Below, one piece after another: positions 1-6,600 of a DNA stretch of 10,632 bases. The number at the start of each line of letters is the position of its first letter. Position 1 is the first letter of the stretch. Location: positions 1 through 10,632 of the forward strand of contig JAGHSS010000373.1 of NCBI GenBank assembly GCA_018065745.1, written 5' to 3'. The DNA is from Candidatus Neoflavobacterium equi. GTDB lineage: Bacteria > Bacteroidota > Bacteroidia > Flavobacteriales > Flavobacteriaceae. The notes beneath the pieces are model-generated. The model ran no database searches. It saw nothing but the letters and a program-made list of their open reading frames with translations, and was not told where the DNA came from. A program made the position numbers and the translations under genes.

Positions 1-57
1 AATTATGTGTTTATGAAATGATTTTTGTAAATTTCAACCTTAATAAACAATTTTACT

Positions 58-2235
58 ATGAGTAAAAAACCTAACAACTTAGGCAAATCGGCTAAAGATT
101 ATTCAGCCAAAATTTTAAAACTTCTTTCAAAAGATCCAAACAAATCATATAACTACAAACAAATAGCTGCTGTTCTTGATATTAACGATACAAAAGGCAG
201 AAATGACATAATCAAAGAATTAAAAATATTAGTTTCCAAGGCAAAAATCTCAACAGATGATCGTGGTAAATATCAAATCATTGCCACAGCTGAGTATTAT
301 GAAGGAACGGTGGACATGACCACCAGAAAAACGGCCTACTTTGTTTGTGAAGATTTAGAAGAAGATGCTTTCATTCCAACCAACAACCTGCACAAGGCTT
401 TGGATGGGGACCGCGTGCGTGTATATTTATACAACAAACGCGCTTCAAAAAAACCAGAAGCAGAAGTTTTGGAAATCTTGGAACGCAAAAGAGAAGAGTT
501 TGTTGGGGTTATTGAAATACAAAAGAACTTTGCCTTTGTAACTACTGCAAATGCAAAAATGTACACAGATATATTCATTCCAAAAGACAAATATGGCGAT
601 GCTCAAAATGGGGACGTTGTATTGGTAAAGATGGAAGATTGGCCAAAAAAGGCAGACAGCCCATTTGGTAAAGTACTCAAAGTTTTGGGGAAACCTGGAG
701 AGCACAATACAGAAATTCACGCCATCTTAGCTGAATATGGTTTGCCGTCAGAATTCCCGGTAGAGGTAGAGGCTTTTGCTCAGAAATTGGATACTTCCAT
801 TACAGCAGAAGAAATTGCTAAAAGACGCGATATGCGTGATACTTTGACGTTTACCATTGACCCAAAAGATGCCAAAGATTTTGATGACGCCTTGTCATTC
901 AAAGTTTTGGAAAACGGCAATTTTGAGATTGGTATCCACATTGCTGACGTGTCACATTACGTTCAAGAAGGAACGGTTTTGGATGAGGAAGCCTACCAAA
1001 GAGCAACCTCTGTTTATTTGGTGGACCGCGTTGTGCCGATGCTCCCTGAAGTACTTTCAAATTTTGCGTGTTCCCTGCGTCCACATGAAGAGAAATACAC
1101 CTTTTCTGCAGTTTTTGAACTAGACAACAAGGCAGAACTTAAAAATGCATGGTATGGTAGAACGGTAACATATTCTGACCAACGCTTTGCATATGAAGAG
1201 GCTCAGGCAGTTATTGAATCTAAATCTACACATATTCCTGCTGAGGTATCCTTGACAGGTGCGGCCTATGAGGTGTCTGAAGACATCCAATTTGCCATTC
1301 TTAAAATGGATGAATTGGCTAAAATCATGCGCAATAAACGCATGAACAACGGGGCCATTTCTTTTGACAAGGTGGAAGTAAAATTCCATTTGGATCAAAA
1401 TGCAGAACCTGTAGGTGTGTATTTCAAAGAGGCTAAAGACGCCAATAAATTGATTGAAGAATTCATGCTTTTAGCCAATAGAAAGGTTTCTGAATTTATT
1501 GGAAAGCAAGAAAAAACCTTTATATACAGAATTCACGACGAACCAGATCAAGATAAATTATTTAACCTTCAAGGGATTATTTCAAGATTTGGTTACAGTT
1601 TGAATTTTAAATCTAAAAATGACATATCAAAATCTTTGAACAAATTGTTAGTTGACGTTCAAGGTAAAAAAGAGCAAAACCTGGTTGATACACTGGCTAT
1701 TAGAAGTATGAGCAAGGCGGTTTATTCCACAAATAACATTGGACATTACGGTTTGGCGTTTGATTATTACTCACATTTCACCTCGCCAATTAGACGTTAT
1801 CCTGATGTTATGGCACACCGTTTGTTACAAAGTTATTTGGATGGAGCAAAATCTGCTGATGAGGAGACTTTTGAAACCAAATCAATGCATTGTTCTCAGA
1901 TGGAAGGATTGGCATCAAGCGCTGAAAGAGACAGCATCAAATACATGCAGGTTAAATTCATGCAGGACCAAGGGGACAAAGAGTTCTTGGGTGTCATTTC
2001 AGGAGTTACTGAATGGGGAATCTATGTGGAAATCATGGAGAACAAATGCGAGGGAATGGTGCGCATCAGAGATATTAAAGACGATTACTACACCTTTGAC
2101 GACAAACAATATGCTTTGGTAGGAGAGGTGTCCAAAAATGTGATCCAATTGGGTGACGAGGTAATTGTCAAAGTCAAAAATGCAGATTTAGTTAAGAAGC
2201 AGTTGGATTTTACCTATATCCGCAAAAACAACTAA
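58..2235 (+). CDS. rnr: Ribonuclease R (3'-5' exoribonuclease)
   Basis: RNase R degrades structured RNA processively from the 3' end in the cytoplasm (mRNA, rRNA and tRNA quality control). The 725-aa product shows the family order: an N-terminal winged-helix-like segment (about 15-78), two cold-shock/OB domains (about 81-125 and 147-205), the RNB catalytic domain (about 255-600) and a C-terminal S1 domain (about 642-722). The metal-binding aspartates are visible in IDPKDAKDFDDA as D268, D274, D276 and D277, and the second RNB signature HFTSPIRRYPD lies at 573-583. The protein stops just after S1 and lacks the long lysine-rich tail of E. coli RNase R (813 aa). The ATG at 58 has no Shine-Dalgarno sequence, as is usual in Bacteroidota. 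A near-consensus -7 box (GATTTTTG, 20-27) may drive it, but the -33 region is cut by the window edge. The gene is intact. Confidence 0.97.
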   Translation: MSKKPNNLGKSAKDYSAKILKLLSKDPNKSYNYKQIAAVLDINDTKGRNDIIKELKILVSKAKISTDDRGKYQIIATAEYYEGTVDMTTRKTAYFVCEDLEEDAFIPTNNLHKALDGDRVRVYLYNKRASKKPEAEVLEILERKREEFVGVIEIQKNFAFVTTANAKMYTDIFIPKDKYGDAQNGDVVLVKMEDWPKKADSPFGKVLKVLGKPGEHNTEIHAILAEYGLPSEFPVEVEAFAQKLDTSITAEEIAKRRDMRDTLTFTIDPKDAKDFDDALSFKVLENGNFEIGIHIADVSHYVQEGTVLDEEAYQRATSVYLVDRVVPMLPEVLSNFACSLRPHEEKYTFSAVFELDNKAELKNAWYGRTVTYSDQRFAYEEAQAVIESKSTHIPAEVSLTGAAYEVSEDIQFAILKMDELAKIMRNKRMNNGAISFDKVEVKFHLDQNAEPVGVYFKEAKDANKLIEEFMLLANRKVSEFIGKQEKTFIYRIHDEPDQDKLFNLQGIISRFGYSLNFKSKNDISKSLNKLLVDVQGKKEQNLVDTLAIRSMSKAVYSTNNIGHYGLAFDYYSHFTSPIRRYPDVMAHRLLQSYLDGAKSADEETFETKSMHCSQMEGLASSAERDSIKYMQVKFMQDQGDKEFLGVISGVTEWGIYVEIMENKCEGMVRIRDIKDDYYTFDDKQYALVGEVSKNVIQLGDEVIVKVKNADLVKKQLDFTYIRKNN

Positions 2236-2247
2236 AAATTTAAACGT

Positions 2248-2925
2248 ATGAATTTGAAAGGAATCGTTTTGTTTTTGGCCACTACAGCGGCTTTTGCCCA
2301 AGGACCAATTACAAAAAATGTAGGAGAAGTTACTTCAGTAAAAAGTTTTGACAAAATAAGCGTACAATTGATAAAATCCAATGAAAACAAGGTAGTCTTG
2401 TCTGGAAATGAATCTGAGTATGTGGAATTAGTCAACAAAAACGGGGAATTAAAGGTTAAAATGCCTTTGAAAAAGACTTTGAAAGGGCAGGATGTAGTTG
2501 CCAAAGTATATTATACAGGAAAAATCACGGAGGTTAACGCCAGTGAATATTCTTATATATCTAGTGAAGATGTTATGGAATCTTTAGATTTTACAGCGGC
2601 TGCTAAAGAAGGAGCAAATGTAAAATTGAAAGTAAATACAAAAAAATTGGATGTAAAAGTTACCAGCGGTGCGGAAATATCGATTGATGGTCAAACAAAA
2701 AATCAATCCATTTTAGTTAATTCTGGAGGTAAATACAAGGCTAAAAACTTGAAGTCTGACCAATGCTCAGTTACTGTAAATGCAGGAGGTGAGGCTGAAG
2801 TTAGTGCAGAAGATATTGTCAATGCAAAAGTGCGCGCAGGCGGTGTAATTGACGTTTATGGCAACCCTAAATTGTTGAATGAGGAGAAAGTTGTTGGGGG
2901 AACAATCAACCAACATAAAAGCTAA
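2248..2925 (+). CDS. Exported head-GIN domain protein (DUF2807 family)
   Basis: The 225-aa product has a signal peptide (residues 1-17, AFA before Q18), so it should be exported to the periplasm or cell surface. The mature part is rich in short beta-strand repeats with alternating V/K and G/N turns. It has the DUF2807 features: an early FDKISVQLIKSNENKVVLSG stretch (about 35-54), then repeated segments such as VTSGAEISIDG, VNSGGKYKAKNL and VNAGGEAEVSAEDI. The family is annotated as 'putative auto-transporter adhesin, head GIN domain' and probably folds as a beta-helix; its molecular role is unknown. It starts 12 nt after the rnr stop with no room for a separate promoter, so it is probably translated from the rnr transcript. 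No catalytic motif is visible. Family assignment is fairly sure; an adhesin role is only the family label. Confidence 0.85.
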   Translation: MNLKGIVLFLATTAAFAQGPITKNVGEVTSVKSFDKISVQLIKSNENKVVLSGNESEYVELVNKNGELKVKMPLKKTLKGQDVVAKVYYTGKITEVNASEYSYISSEDVMESLDFTAAAKEGANVKLKVNTKKLDVKVTSGAEISIDGQTKNQSILVNSGGKYKAKNLKSDQCSVTVNAGGEAEVSAEDIVNAKVRAGGVIDVYGNPKLLNEEKVVGGTINQHKS

Positions 2926-2953
2926 ATAAGGTATAAAAAACTTATTTATAGCT
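2920..2953 (+). other. Imperfect hairpin / dyad overlapping a stop codon and abutting the lysE-type -7 box
   Basis: AGCT (2920-2923) plus AAATAAG (2924-2930) can pair with CTTATTT (2941-2947) plus AGCT (2950-2953). The loop is 10 nt and the AT at 2948-2949 bulges. The dyad covers the stop codon of the head-GIN gene and ends directly before the TATATTTG box of the next gene. There is no following T-run, so it is not a classical intrinsic terminator. It could be a weak 3'-end structure or an operator lying between the -33 and -7 positions. Confidence 0.4.
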
Positions 2954-2961
2954 TATATTTG
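2954..2961 (+). promoter_or_regulatory. -7 promoter box (TATATTTG) for the LysE-family gene
   Basis: The sequence TATATTTG is a perfect match to the Bacteroidota primary-sigma -7 consensus TAnnTTTG. It lies 23 nt before the ATG at 2985. No convincing TTG/TTTG -33 element is seen at the usual 18-22 nt upstream, where the inverted repeat 2920-2953 lies instead. Inferred from sequence only. Confidence 0.55.
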
Positions 2962-2984
2962 CTATCCTTATATAAAAATTCAAC

Positions 2985-3668
2985 ATGTTAGATGATATAT
3001 TAACCGGAATTCCACTTGGTTTTTTCTTGAGTTTCATGATTGGCCCCGTCTTTTTTGTGTTGTTGGAAACCAGCATTACCAAAGGGATTAAAGCCGCGCT
3101 TACCTTTGATTTTGGCGTCATTTTAGCCGATATGTTTTTTATTTGTGTAGCTTATTTCAGCTCTTACAAATTACTTGAAAGCATAAAGGATGACCCTGCA
3201 ATTTTCATCTTTGGTGGCTTGATCATGTTTGGATATGGCATAATTTCTTTTTTCAAATTGAAAAAAGAAAATGTCAACATCAAAGAAACATCCGAAATTA
3301 AAGAGGTGTTGGGTGCCAAAAATTACTTGGCCTTATTCATAAAGGGATTTCTTTTAAATTTCATCAATATTGGTGTTTTAGGTTTCTGGTTGGGAATATT
3401 ATTAACCTTTGGCCCTCAATTTGACATGCAAACTTCCAGATTACTCTTGTTTTTTGTTTCTGTTATTGGGGCATATTTTGTGACCGACATTGGAAAAATC
3501 ATCTTAGCTAAACAATTGAGAAGCAAACTGACACCAAAAAACATTTTGAAGGTTAAAAAAATCAGCAGCATTGTGTTGATTGTATTTGGATTAGCTTTGA
3601 TGTCTCAAGGTTTATTTCCAAAAGAAAAGGAAATGTTGCAAAAGCAATTAGAAAAAGTAAGTAAATAA
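2985..3668 (+). CDS. LysE/RhtB-family amino-acid exporter-like membrane protein
   Basis: The 227-aa polytopic inner-membrane protein has about six hydrophobic segments (about 7-27, 39-60, 72-91, 117-141, 152-172 and 193-210). It has the LysE-superfamily N-terminus, with a G-P pair in the first helix (GPVFFVLLE, 20-28) followed by a TKG-like loop and an acidic D49 in helix 2. The central loop between TM3 and TM4 (about 91-112) is charged, and GFLLNFINIG (121-130) corresponds to the conserved G-N element of TM4. Relatives export amino acids or their derivatives by proton-coupled transport; the substrate here cannot be told from sequence. The gene has its own -7 box. Its transcript carries structured repeat copy A only 5 nt after the stop, then an intrinsic terminator, so it is probably monocistronic. 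Confidence 0.85.
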   Translation: MLDDILTGIPLGFFLSFMIGPVFFVLLETSITKGIKAALTFDFGVILADMFFICVAYFSSYKLLESIKDDPAIFIFGGLIMFGYGIISFFKLKKENVNIKETSEIKEVLGAKNYLALFIKGFLLNFINIGVLGFWLGILLTFGPQFDMQTSRLLLFFVSVIGAYFVTDIGKIILAKQLRSKLTPKNILKVKKISSIVLIVFGLALMSQGLFPKEKEMLQKQLEKVSK

Positions 3669-3673
3669 AAATA

Positions 3674-3762
3674 TTAGGGGCGTTGCCCTCCGGGCCGGGT
3701 CTTCCGCTGTATCTTTTGTCAGGCAAAGCCTTCCAAAAGGATGCCGCTGCAACCCCTAACGC
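3674..3762 (+). repeat. Structured GC-rich intergenic repeat, copy A
   Basis: This 89-nt element is much more GC-rich than its surroundings. Terminal arms GCGTTG (3680-3685) and TAACGC (3757-3762) pair. Inside lie a small hairpin CCC-TCC-GGG (3686-3694) and a longer one: TTTTG (3714-3718) with CAAAA (3734-3738), containing AGGC-AAA-GCCT (3721-3731). Conserved single-stranded blocks include CGGGTCTTCCGCT and a second CGCT before CAACCCCTAACGC. It aligns over its whole length with the reverse complement of 6490-6584 (copy B), except that both hairpins have unrelated sequence. It sits in the 3' UTR of the LysE-family gene, 5 nt after the stop and 14 nt before the terminator. Function is unknown; it could be a REP-like repeat or a structured 3'-UTR RNA element. 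Confidence 0.8.
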
Positions 3763-3776
3763 AAATACATACATAC

Positions 3777-3807
3777 AAAAAGGCGCTCTCTTCAGGGCGC
3801 CTTTTTT
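3777..3807 (+). terminator. Intrinsic terminator after the LysE-family gene
   Basis: AAAAAGGCGCTCT (3777-3789) pairs with AGGGCGCCTTTTT (3794-3806) around the loop CTTC, with one G-U pair. Six T follow the GC stem (3802-3807). The A-tract on the left gives it some potential on the other strand as well. Confidence 0.9.
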
Positions 3808-3810
3808 ATT

Positions 3811-4088
3811 GGTATAAATTCAGTACCAAACCTTACTAGTTTGAAATCTATTATAAACACTTTTAGAGCCTATTGAACACATATATATCAAACAGCATTA
3901 TGATTCATGGTTTGGTCAACAACATTCAAAAATAGGTAGTAAAACATCTATTCAATATTTACAGAAAGAAAATGATAGAATAGGTTTGTGGAATTTGCTG
4001 ATCCTTGAAATGAAGAATTAAAGGAAATAGAAGGTTTGCATTGAGAATTGAGTAAAATAGCTTCTGGAAAACACGATACATTATGGAC
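3811..4088. other. Gene-free stretch, possibly with a decayed coding remnant
   Basis: These 278 AT-rich bases contain no ORF with a plausible start and no recognisable RNA or promoter. One + strand frame is open for about 49 codons, from about 3873 to a stop near 4020, without an ATG at its head. It reads WFGQQHSKIGSKTSIQYLQ and ENDRIGLWNLL, which looks protein-like (tryptophans and charged residues in a plausible mix) but which I cannot assign to a family. Other frames are broken by stops. It may be the tail of a decayed gene, or chance. Confidence 0.3.
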
Positions 4089-4125
4089 AAAAAAAAAGGA
4101 CCATTTCTGAGAAATGATCCTTTTT
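4089..4125 (-). terminator. Intrinsic terminator of the tRNA-Cys transcript
   Basis: On the - strand, AAAAAGGATCATTTC pairs with GAAATGGTCCTTTTT around a TCA loop (15 bp, one U-G pair). A run of nine T ends the structure (A-run 4089-4097 on the + strand). It begins 8 nt after the encoded CCA of the tRNA. Confidence 0.85.
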
Positions 4126-4132
4126 GGTAATC

Positions 4133-4206
4133 TGGAGGCATCTAGCGGATTCGAACCGCTGTAGACGGTTTTGCAGACCGCTTCCTAGCCACTCGGACAA
4201 GATGCC
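4133..4206 (-). tRNA. tRNA-Cys (anticodon GCA), CCA encoded
   Basis: The reverse complement folds as a cloverleaf of 71 nt plus an encoded CCA (4133-4135). The acceptor arms are GGCATCT (4206-4200) and AGATGCC (4143-4137), with discriminator U. The anticodon arm GCGGT-CTGCAAA-ACCGT reads GCA, hence cysteine. The T arm AGCGGTTCGAATCCGCT has the standard TTCGAAT loop. It has its own upstream promoter (TTTG, 18 nt, TATATTTG) and a downstream terminator, so it appears to be a single-gene transcription unit. Confidence 0.97.
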
Positions 4207-4222
4207 TTGTGTATTACGGTTG

Positions 4223-4252
4223 CAAATATAGGAACATTTTCTATATTTCAAA
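4223..4252 (-). promoter_or_regulatory. Bacteroidota-type promoter of tRNA-Cys
   Basis: On the - strand, a -33 TTTG (4252-4249) is followed after 18 nt by a perfect -7 box TATATTTG (4230-4223). The -7 box ends 16 nt before the tRNA 5' end, which fits a short leader removed by RNase P. This is the best promoter in the window. Confidence 0.75.
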
Positions 4253-4277
4253 GCCTCCAGACAAAAAAAACATACAA

Positions 4278-4637
4278 TTAATTTCTGTATTCTTCAAGCT
4301 CTACGGTAACTCGCTCAACATCACCACCTATAGGAGGATTAATTTTTGAGACCCCTAATTTAATTCTGGACACCATAGGCAATTCTGAGAAGATTCTGCG
4401 CACAATGCGGTGTCCAACATGCTCTAATAATTTAGAACGGATGGCCATTTCCTCACAAACCACACGGTTTAAGTGAACGTAGTCTACGGTATCTTCCAAT
4501 TCATCTGTTTCCCATGACTTGCGCAAATCTGCTTTTATTTCCAAATCCACTACATAATCAGATCCTATTTTACTTTCTTCAACCAAACAACCGTGGTAGG
4601 CAAACACGCGAATATTCTGTAATCTTATCAGACTCAT
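4278..4637 (-). CDS. folB: Dihydroneopterin aldolase
   Basis: FolB cleaves 7,8-dihydroneopterin to 6-hydroxymethyl-7,8-dihydropterin and glycolaldehyde in cytoplasmic folate synthesis. The 119-aa product, close to the usual length of about 120, has the family motifs. AYHGCLVEESKIG (13-25) carries E21, matching the active-site Glu22 of S. aureus DHNA. The motif TVDY supplies Y53, LLEHVGHRI supplies E72, and KINPPIGG supplies K98, matching the catalytic lysine. The start at 4637 was preferred to the upstream in-frame ATG at 4694. The family N-terminus begins with this MSLIRLQNIRVFAYHG, the 19 extra codons have no family counterpart, and they would overlap the likely promoter. It is divergent from glnS. 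A weak AT stem (4272-4290) with a T8 run (4270-4263 on the - strand) at its 3' end may terminate it. Confidence 0.93.
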   Translation of the reverse strand: MSLIRLQNIRVFAYHGCLVEESKIGSDYVVDLEIKADLRKSWETDELEDTVDYVHLNRVVCEEMAIRSKLLEHVGHRIVRRIFSELPMVSRIKLGVSKINPPIGGDVERVTVELEEYRN

Positions 4638-4669
4638 GACAACTGTTTTTATAATCTGGTATAAAGTTA

Positions 4670-4707
4670 CAAAACATAAAAAATGATAGGGCATTTGTTC
4701 AACAAAA
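4670..4707 (-). promoter_or_regulatory. Possible folB promoter
   Basis: On the - strand, TTTTGTTG (4707-4700) could hold the -33 TTG. It is followed after 21 nt by TATGTTTTG (4678-4670), a TAnnTTTG box with one extra base. The distance to the folB ATG at 4637 is 32 nt. The box also argues against the longer folB reading frame that would start at 4694. Confidence 0.4.
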
Positions 4708-4720
4708 TTTGGTAAATTTG
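4694..4720 (+). promoter_or_regulatory. Probable glnS promoter
   Basis: TAAATTTG (4713-4720) is a perfect TAnnTTTG -7 box, 18 nt before the glnS ATG. A TTTG at 4694-4697 could be the -33 element, but the 15-nt spacing is shorter than usual, so only the -7 call is firm. The candidate elements lie within the same 101-nt region as the possible folB promoter on the other strand. Confidence 0.55.
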
Positions 4721-4738
4721 TAATCTTAATTCAGGAAT

Positions 4739-6421
4739 ATGTCAACAAAAGAAAAATCATTGAATTTTATAGAGCAAATCATTGAAGAGGATCTTAAAGA
4801 TGGTTTGTCACCAAATAAGTTACGTTTCAGATTTCCACCAGAACCAAATGGTTACTTACACATTGGACATGCATCTTCCATTTGTTTGAACTTTGGTTTG
4901 GGAACAGATTACAACGCGCCAGTAAACTTGCGTTTTGATGATACCAACCCGGCTAAAGAAGAGCAGGAGTTTGTGGATGCCATCAAAAACGATGTGGAGT
5001 GGTTGGGTTTCAAATGGGATCAAGAGGTGTATGCCTCAGATTATTTCCAACAATTGTATGATTGGACCATTGAATTGATCAAAAAAGGCAAGGCTTATGT
5101 AGACGATCAGTCTTCTGAAGATATTGCCAAACAAAAAGGAACTCCAACGCAACCTGGTACAGATTCACCAAACAGAAACCGTTCTGTTGAGGAGAATTTG
5201 GAACTTTTTGAACAAATGAAAAACGGAGTCTTTGAAGAAGGAACTCATATTTTGCGTGCAAAAATTGACATGAGCTCTCCAAACATGCTGATGCGTGATC
5301 CAATCATGTACAGAATTATCAAAGCTTCTCACCACAGAACAGGTACAGATTGGTGTATTTACCCAATGTATGACTGGGCTCACGGTGAATCAGATTATAT
5401 TGAACAAATATCTCACTCTTTCTGTACGTTGGAATTTTTACCTCACAGAGAGTTGTATGATTGGTTCTTGGATCAAATACACGATGCGAATTTGGTGCGT
5501 CCAAAACAACGTGAATTTGCGAGAAGAAACCTGTCTCACACGGTCGTTTCAAAAAGAAAATTGATGCAATTGGTAAAAGAAAACCATGTAAATGGTTGGG
5601 ATGATCCAAGAATGTCTACAATTTCTGGAATGAGAAGAAGAGGGTATACTCCGGCTGCTATTAGAAATTTTGCTGACACTATTGGTATCGCAAAAAGAAG
5701 CAACTTGATTGATGTATCTCTTTTGGAATTCTGTGTGCGTGAAGATTTAAATAAAATTACAGACCGTGTAATGGCTGTTCTTGATCCGGTAAAATTGGTA
5801 ATCACCAATTATCCAGAAGGACAAGAGGAGTGGTTAGACGCTGAAAACAATCCAGAAGCTGAAGAATTAACTTTCAGACAAGTTCCTTTCTCAAGAGAAC
5901 TTTATATTGAACGTGAAGACTTCTTGGAAGAAGCGAATAGCAAATTTTTCAGATTGACTTTGGGTAAAGAAGTTCGTCTAAAAAATGCATACATCATCAA
6001 AGGAGAAGCTGTTGTAAAGGATGAAGCAGGAAACATCACTGAAATTCACGTTACTTATGACGCAGATTCTAAATCTGGAAGTGGAAGTGAAGCATCAAAA
6101 CGCAAGGTAAAAGGAACTATTCACTGGGTTTCAATTCCTCACGCGGTTGCTGCAGAAGTTCGCATTTATGACCGTTTGTTCAGTCATGAAAATCCAGATG
6201 GTAACAAAGATGTTGACTTTAAAGAATTCATCAATCCTGACTCATTGAAAGTAATTACTGGATATGTAGAACCAAGCTTGAAAACAGCGGTTTCTGGAGA
6301 TAAATTCCAATTCCAACGTTTGGGTTATTTCTGTGTGGATAAAGACAGTAATGCAGATCAATTGGTTTTCAATAAAACAGTTGGTTTGAGAGATACTTGG
6401 GCTAAATTAGCAACAGAGTAA
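4739..6421 (+). CDS. glnS: Glutaminyl-tRNA synthetase
   Basis: This class I aminoacyl-tRNA synthetase charges tRNA-Gln with glutamine in the cytoplasm. The 560-aa product compares with 554 in E. coli. The HIGH signature is in [15 protein letters not shown] (HIGH at 41-44), and the KMSKS-type loop appears as VVSKRK at 269-274, the GlnRS form (VMSKRK in E. coli). [15 protein letters not shown] (about 64-78) is the conserved amino-acid/ATP pocket segment of the Glu/Gln-specific subclass. The C-terminal part (about 340-555) is the two-barrel anticodon-binding region, including KGTIHWVS. The features specify GlnRS rather than GltX. The start follows a -7 box by 18 nt with no functional Shine-Dalgarno spacing. 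The gene is intact and ends in a strong terminator. Confidence 0.97.
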   Translation: MSTKEKSLNFIEQIIEEDLKDGLSPNKLRFRFPPEPNGYLHIGHASSICLNFGLGTDYNAPVNLRFDDTNPAKEEQEFVDAIKNDVEWLGFKWDQEVYASDYFQQLYDWTIELIKKGKAYVDDQSSEDIAKQKGTPTQPGTDSPNRNRSVEENLELFEQMKNGVFEEGTHILRAKIDMSSPNMLMRDPIMYRIIKASHHRTGTDWCIYPMYDWAHGESDYIEQISHSFCTLEFLPHRELYDWFLDQIHDANLVRPKQREFARRNLSHTVVSKRKLMQLVKENHVNGWDDPRMSTISGMRRRGYTPAAIRNFADTIGIAKRSNLIDVSLLEFCVREDLNKITDRVMAVLDPVKLVITNYPEGQEEWLDAENNPEAEELTFRQVPFSRELYIEREDFLEEANSKFFRLTLGKEVRLKNAYIIKGEAVVKDEAGNITEIHVTYDADSKSGSGSEASKRKVKGTIHWVSIPHAVAAEVRIYDRLFSHENPDGNKDVDFKEFINPDSLKVITGYVEPSLKTAVSGDKFQFQRLGYFCVDKDSNADQLVFNKTVGLRDTWAKLATE

Positions 6422-6440
6422 AAAGAATAACGATATATAT

Positions 6441-6479
6441 AAAACGGGCCATTTCAATTGTGAAATGGCCCGTTTTTTT
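6441..6479 (+). terminator. Intrinsic terminator after glnS, possibly also serving the convergent receptor gene
   Basis: AAAACGGGCCATTTCA (6441-6456) and TGAAATGGCCCGTTTT (6461-6476) form a perfect 16-bp stem with loop ATTG, and T continues to 6479. On the opposite strand the stem is followed by TTTTATATATAT, so it may also stop transcription arriving from the receptor gene. Confidence 0.93.
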
Positions 6480-6489
6480 GGTTGTACCC

Positions 6490-6584
6490 GCGTTAGGGAT
6501 TGAAGCGAAATCCTTTCCTTGGCCTTTAGCCAAGGAAAGATTGGAGCGCAAAGCCCGACCCACAATTCATTGTGGGTAACGCCC
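6490..6584 (-). repeat. Structured GC-rich intergenic repeat, copy B
   Basis: Read on the - strand, this 95-nt element has terminal arms GCGTTA (6582-6577) and TAACGC (6495-6490) that pair perfectly. Hairpin 1 is ACCCACAAT-GA-ATTGTGGGT (6577-6558). Hairpin 2 is an 11-bp stem CTTTCCTTGGC / GCCAAGGAAAG (6539-6529 with 6523-6513). The blocks between hairpins (TCGGGCTTTGCGCT, AATC, GGAT, CGCT, CAATCCCTAACGC) match copy A at 3674-3762, whereas the hairpin sequences do not. It lies 16 nt after the stop codon of the TonB-dependent receptor, in sense orientation to that gene, and 10 nt before the terminator 6441-6479. Function is unknown. Confidence 0.8.
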
Positions 6585-6600
6585 AAAATAATATAATTAA

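Noticed and set aside
1739..2122. 127-codon open frame overlapping the rnr 3' half on the same strand
   Set aside because: It is an out-of-frame shadow of rnr with composition unlike a real protein; the RNB and S1 domains are clearly encoded in the other frame.
3674..3762. Copy A as an insertion-sequence end or a CRISPR repeat
   Set aside because: There is no transposase frame, target duplication or regular repeat-spacer array; it is a single folded element with one distant copy.
4263..4290. Intrinsic terminator directly after folB
   Set aside because: The T8 run is present but the stem is only about 5 A/T-rich base pairs overlapping the stop codon, so it is too weak to call as a separate feature.
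4638..4694. 19-codon N-terminal extension of FolB
   Set aside because: It has no family counterpart and overlaps the likely folB promoter; starting at 4637 gives the usual length of about 120 aa.
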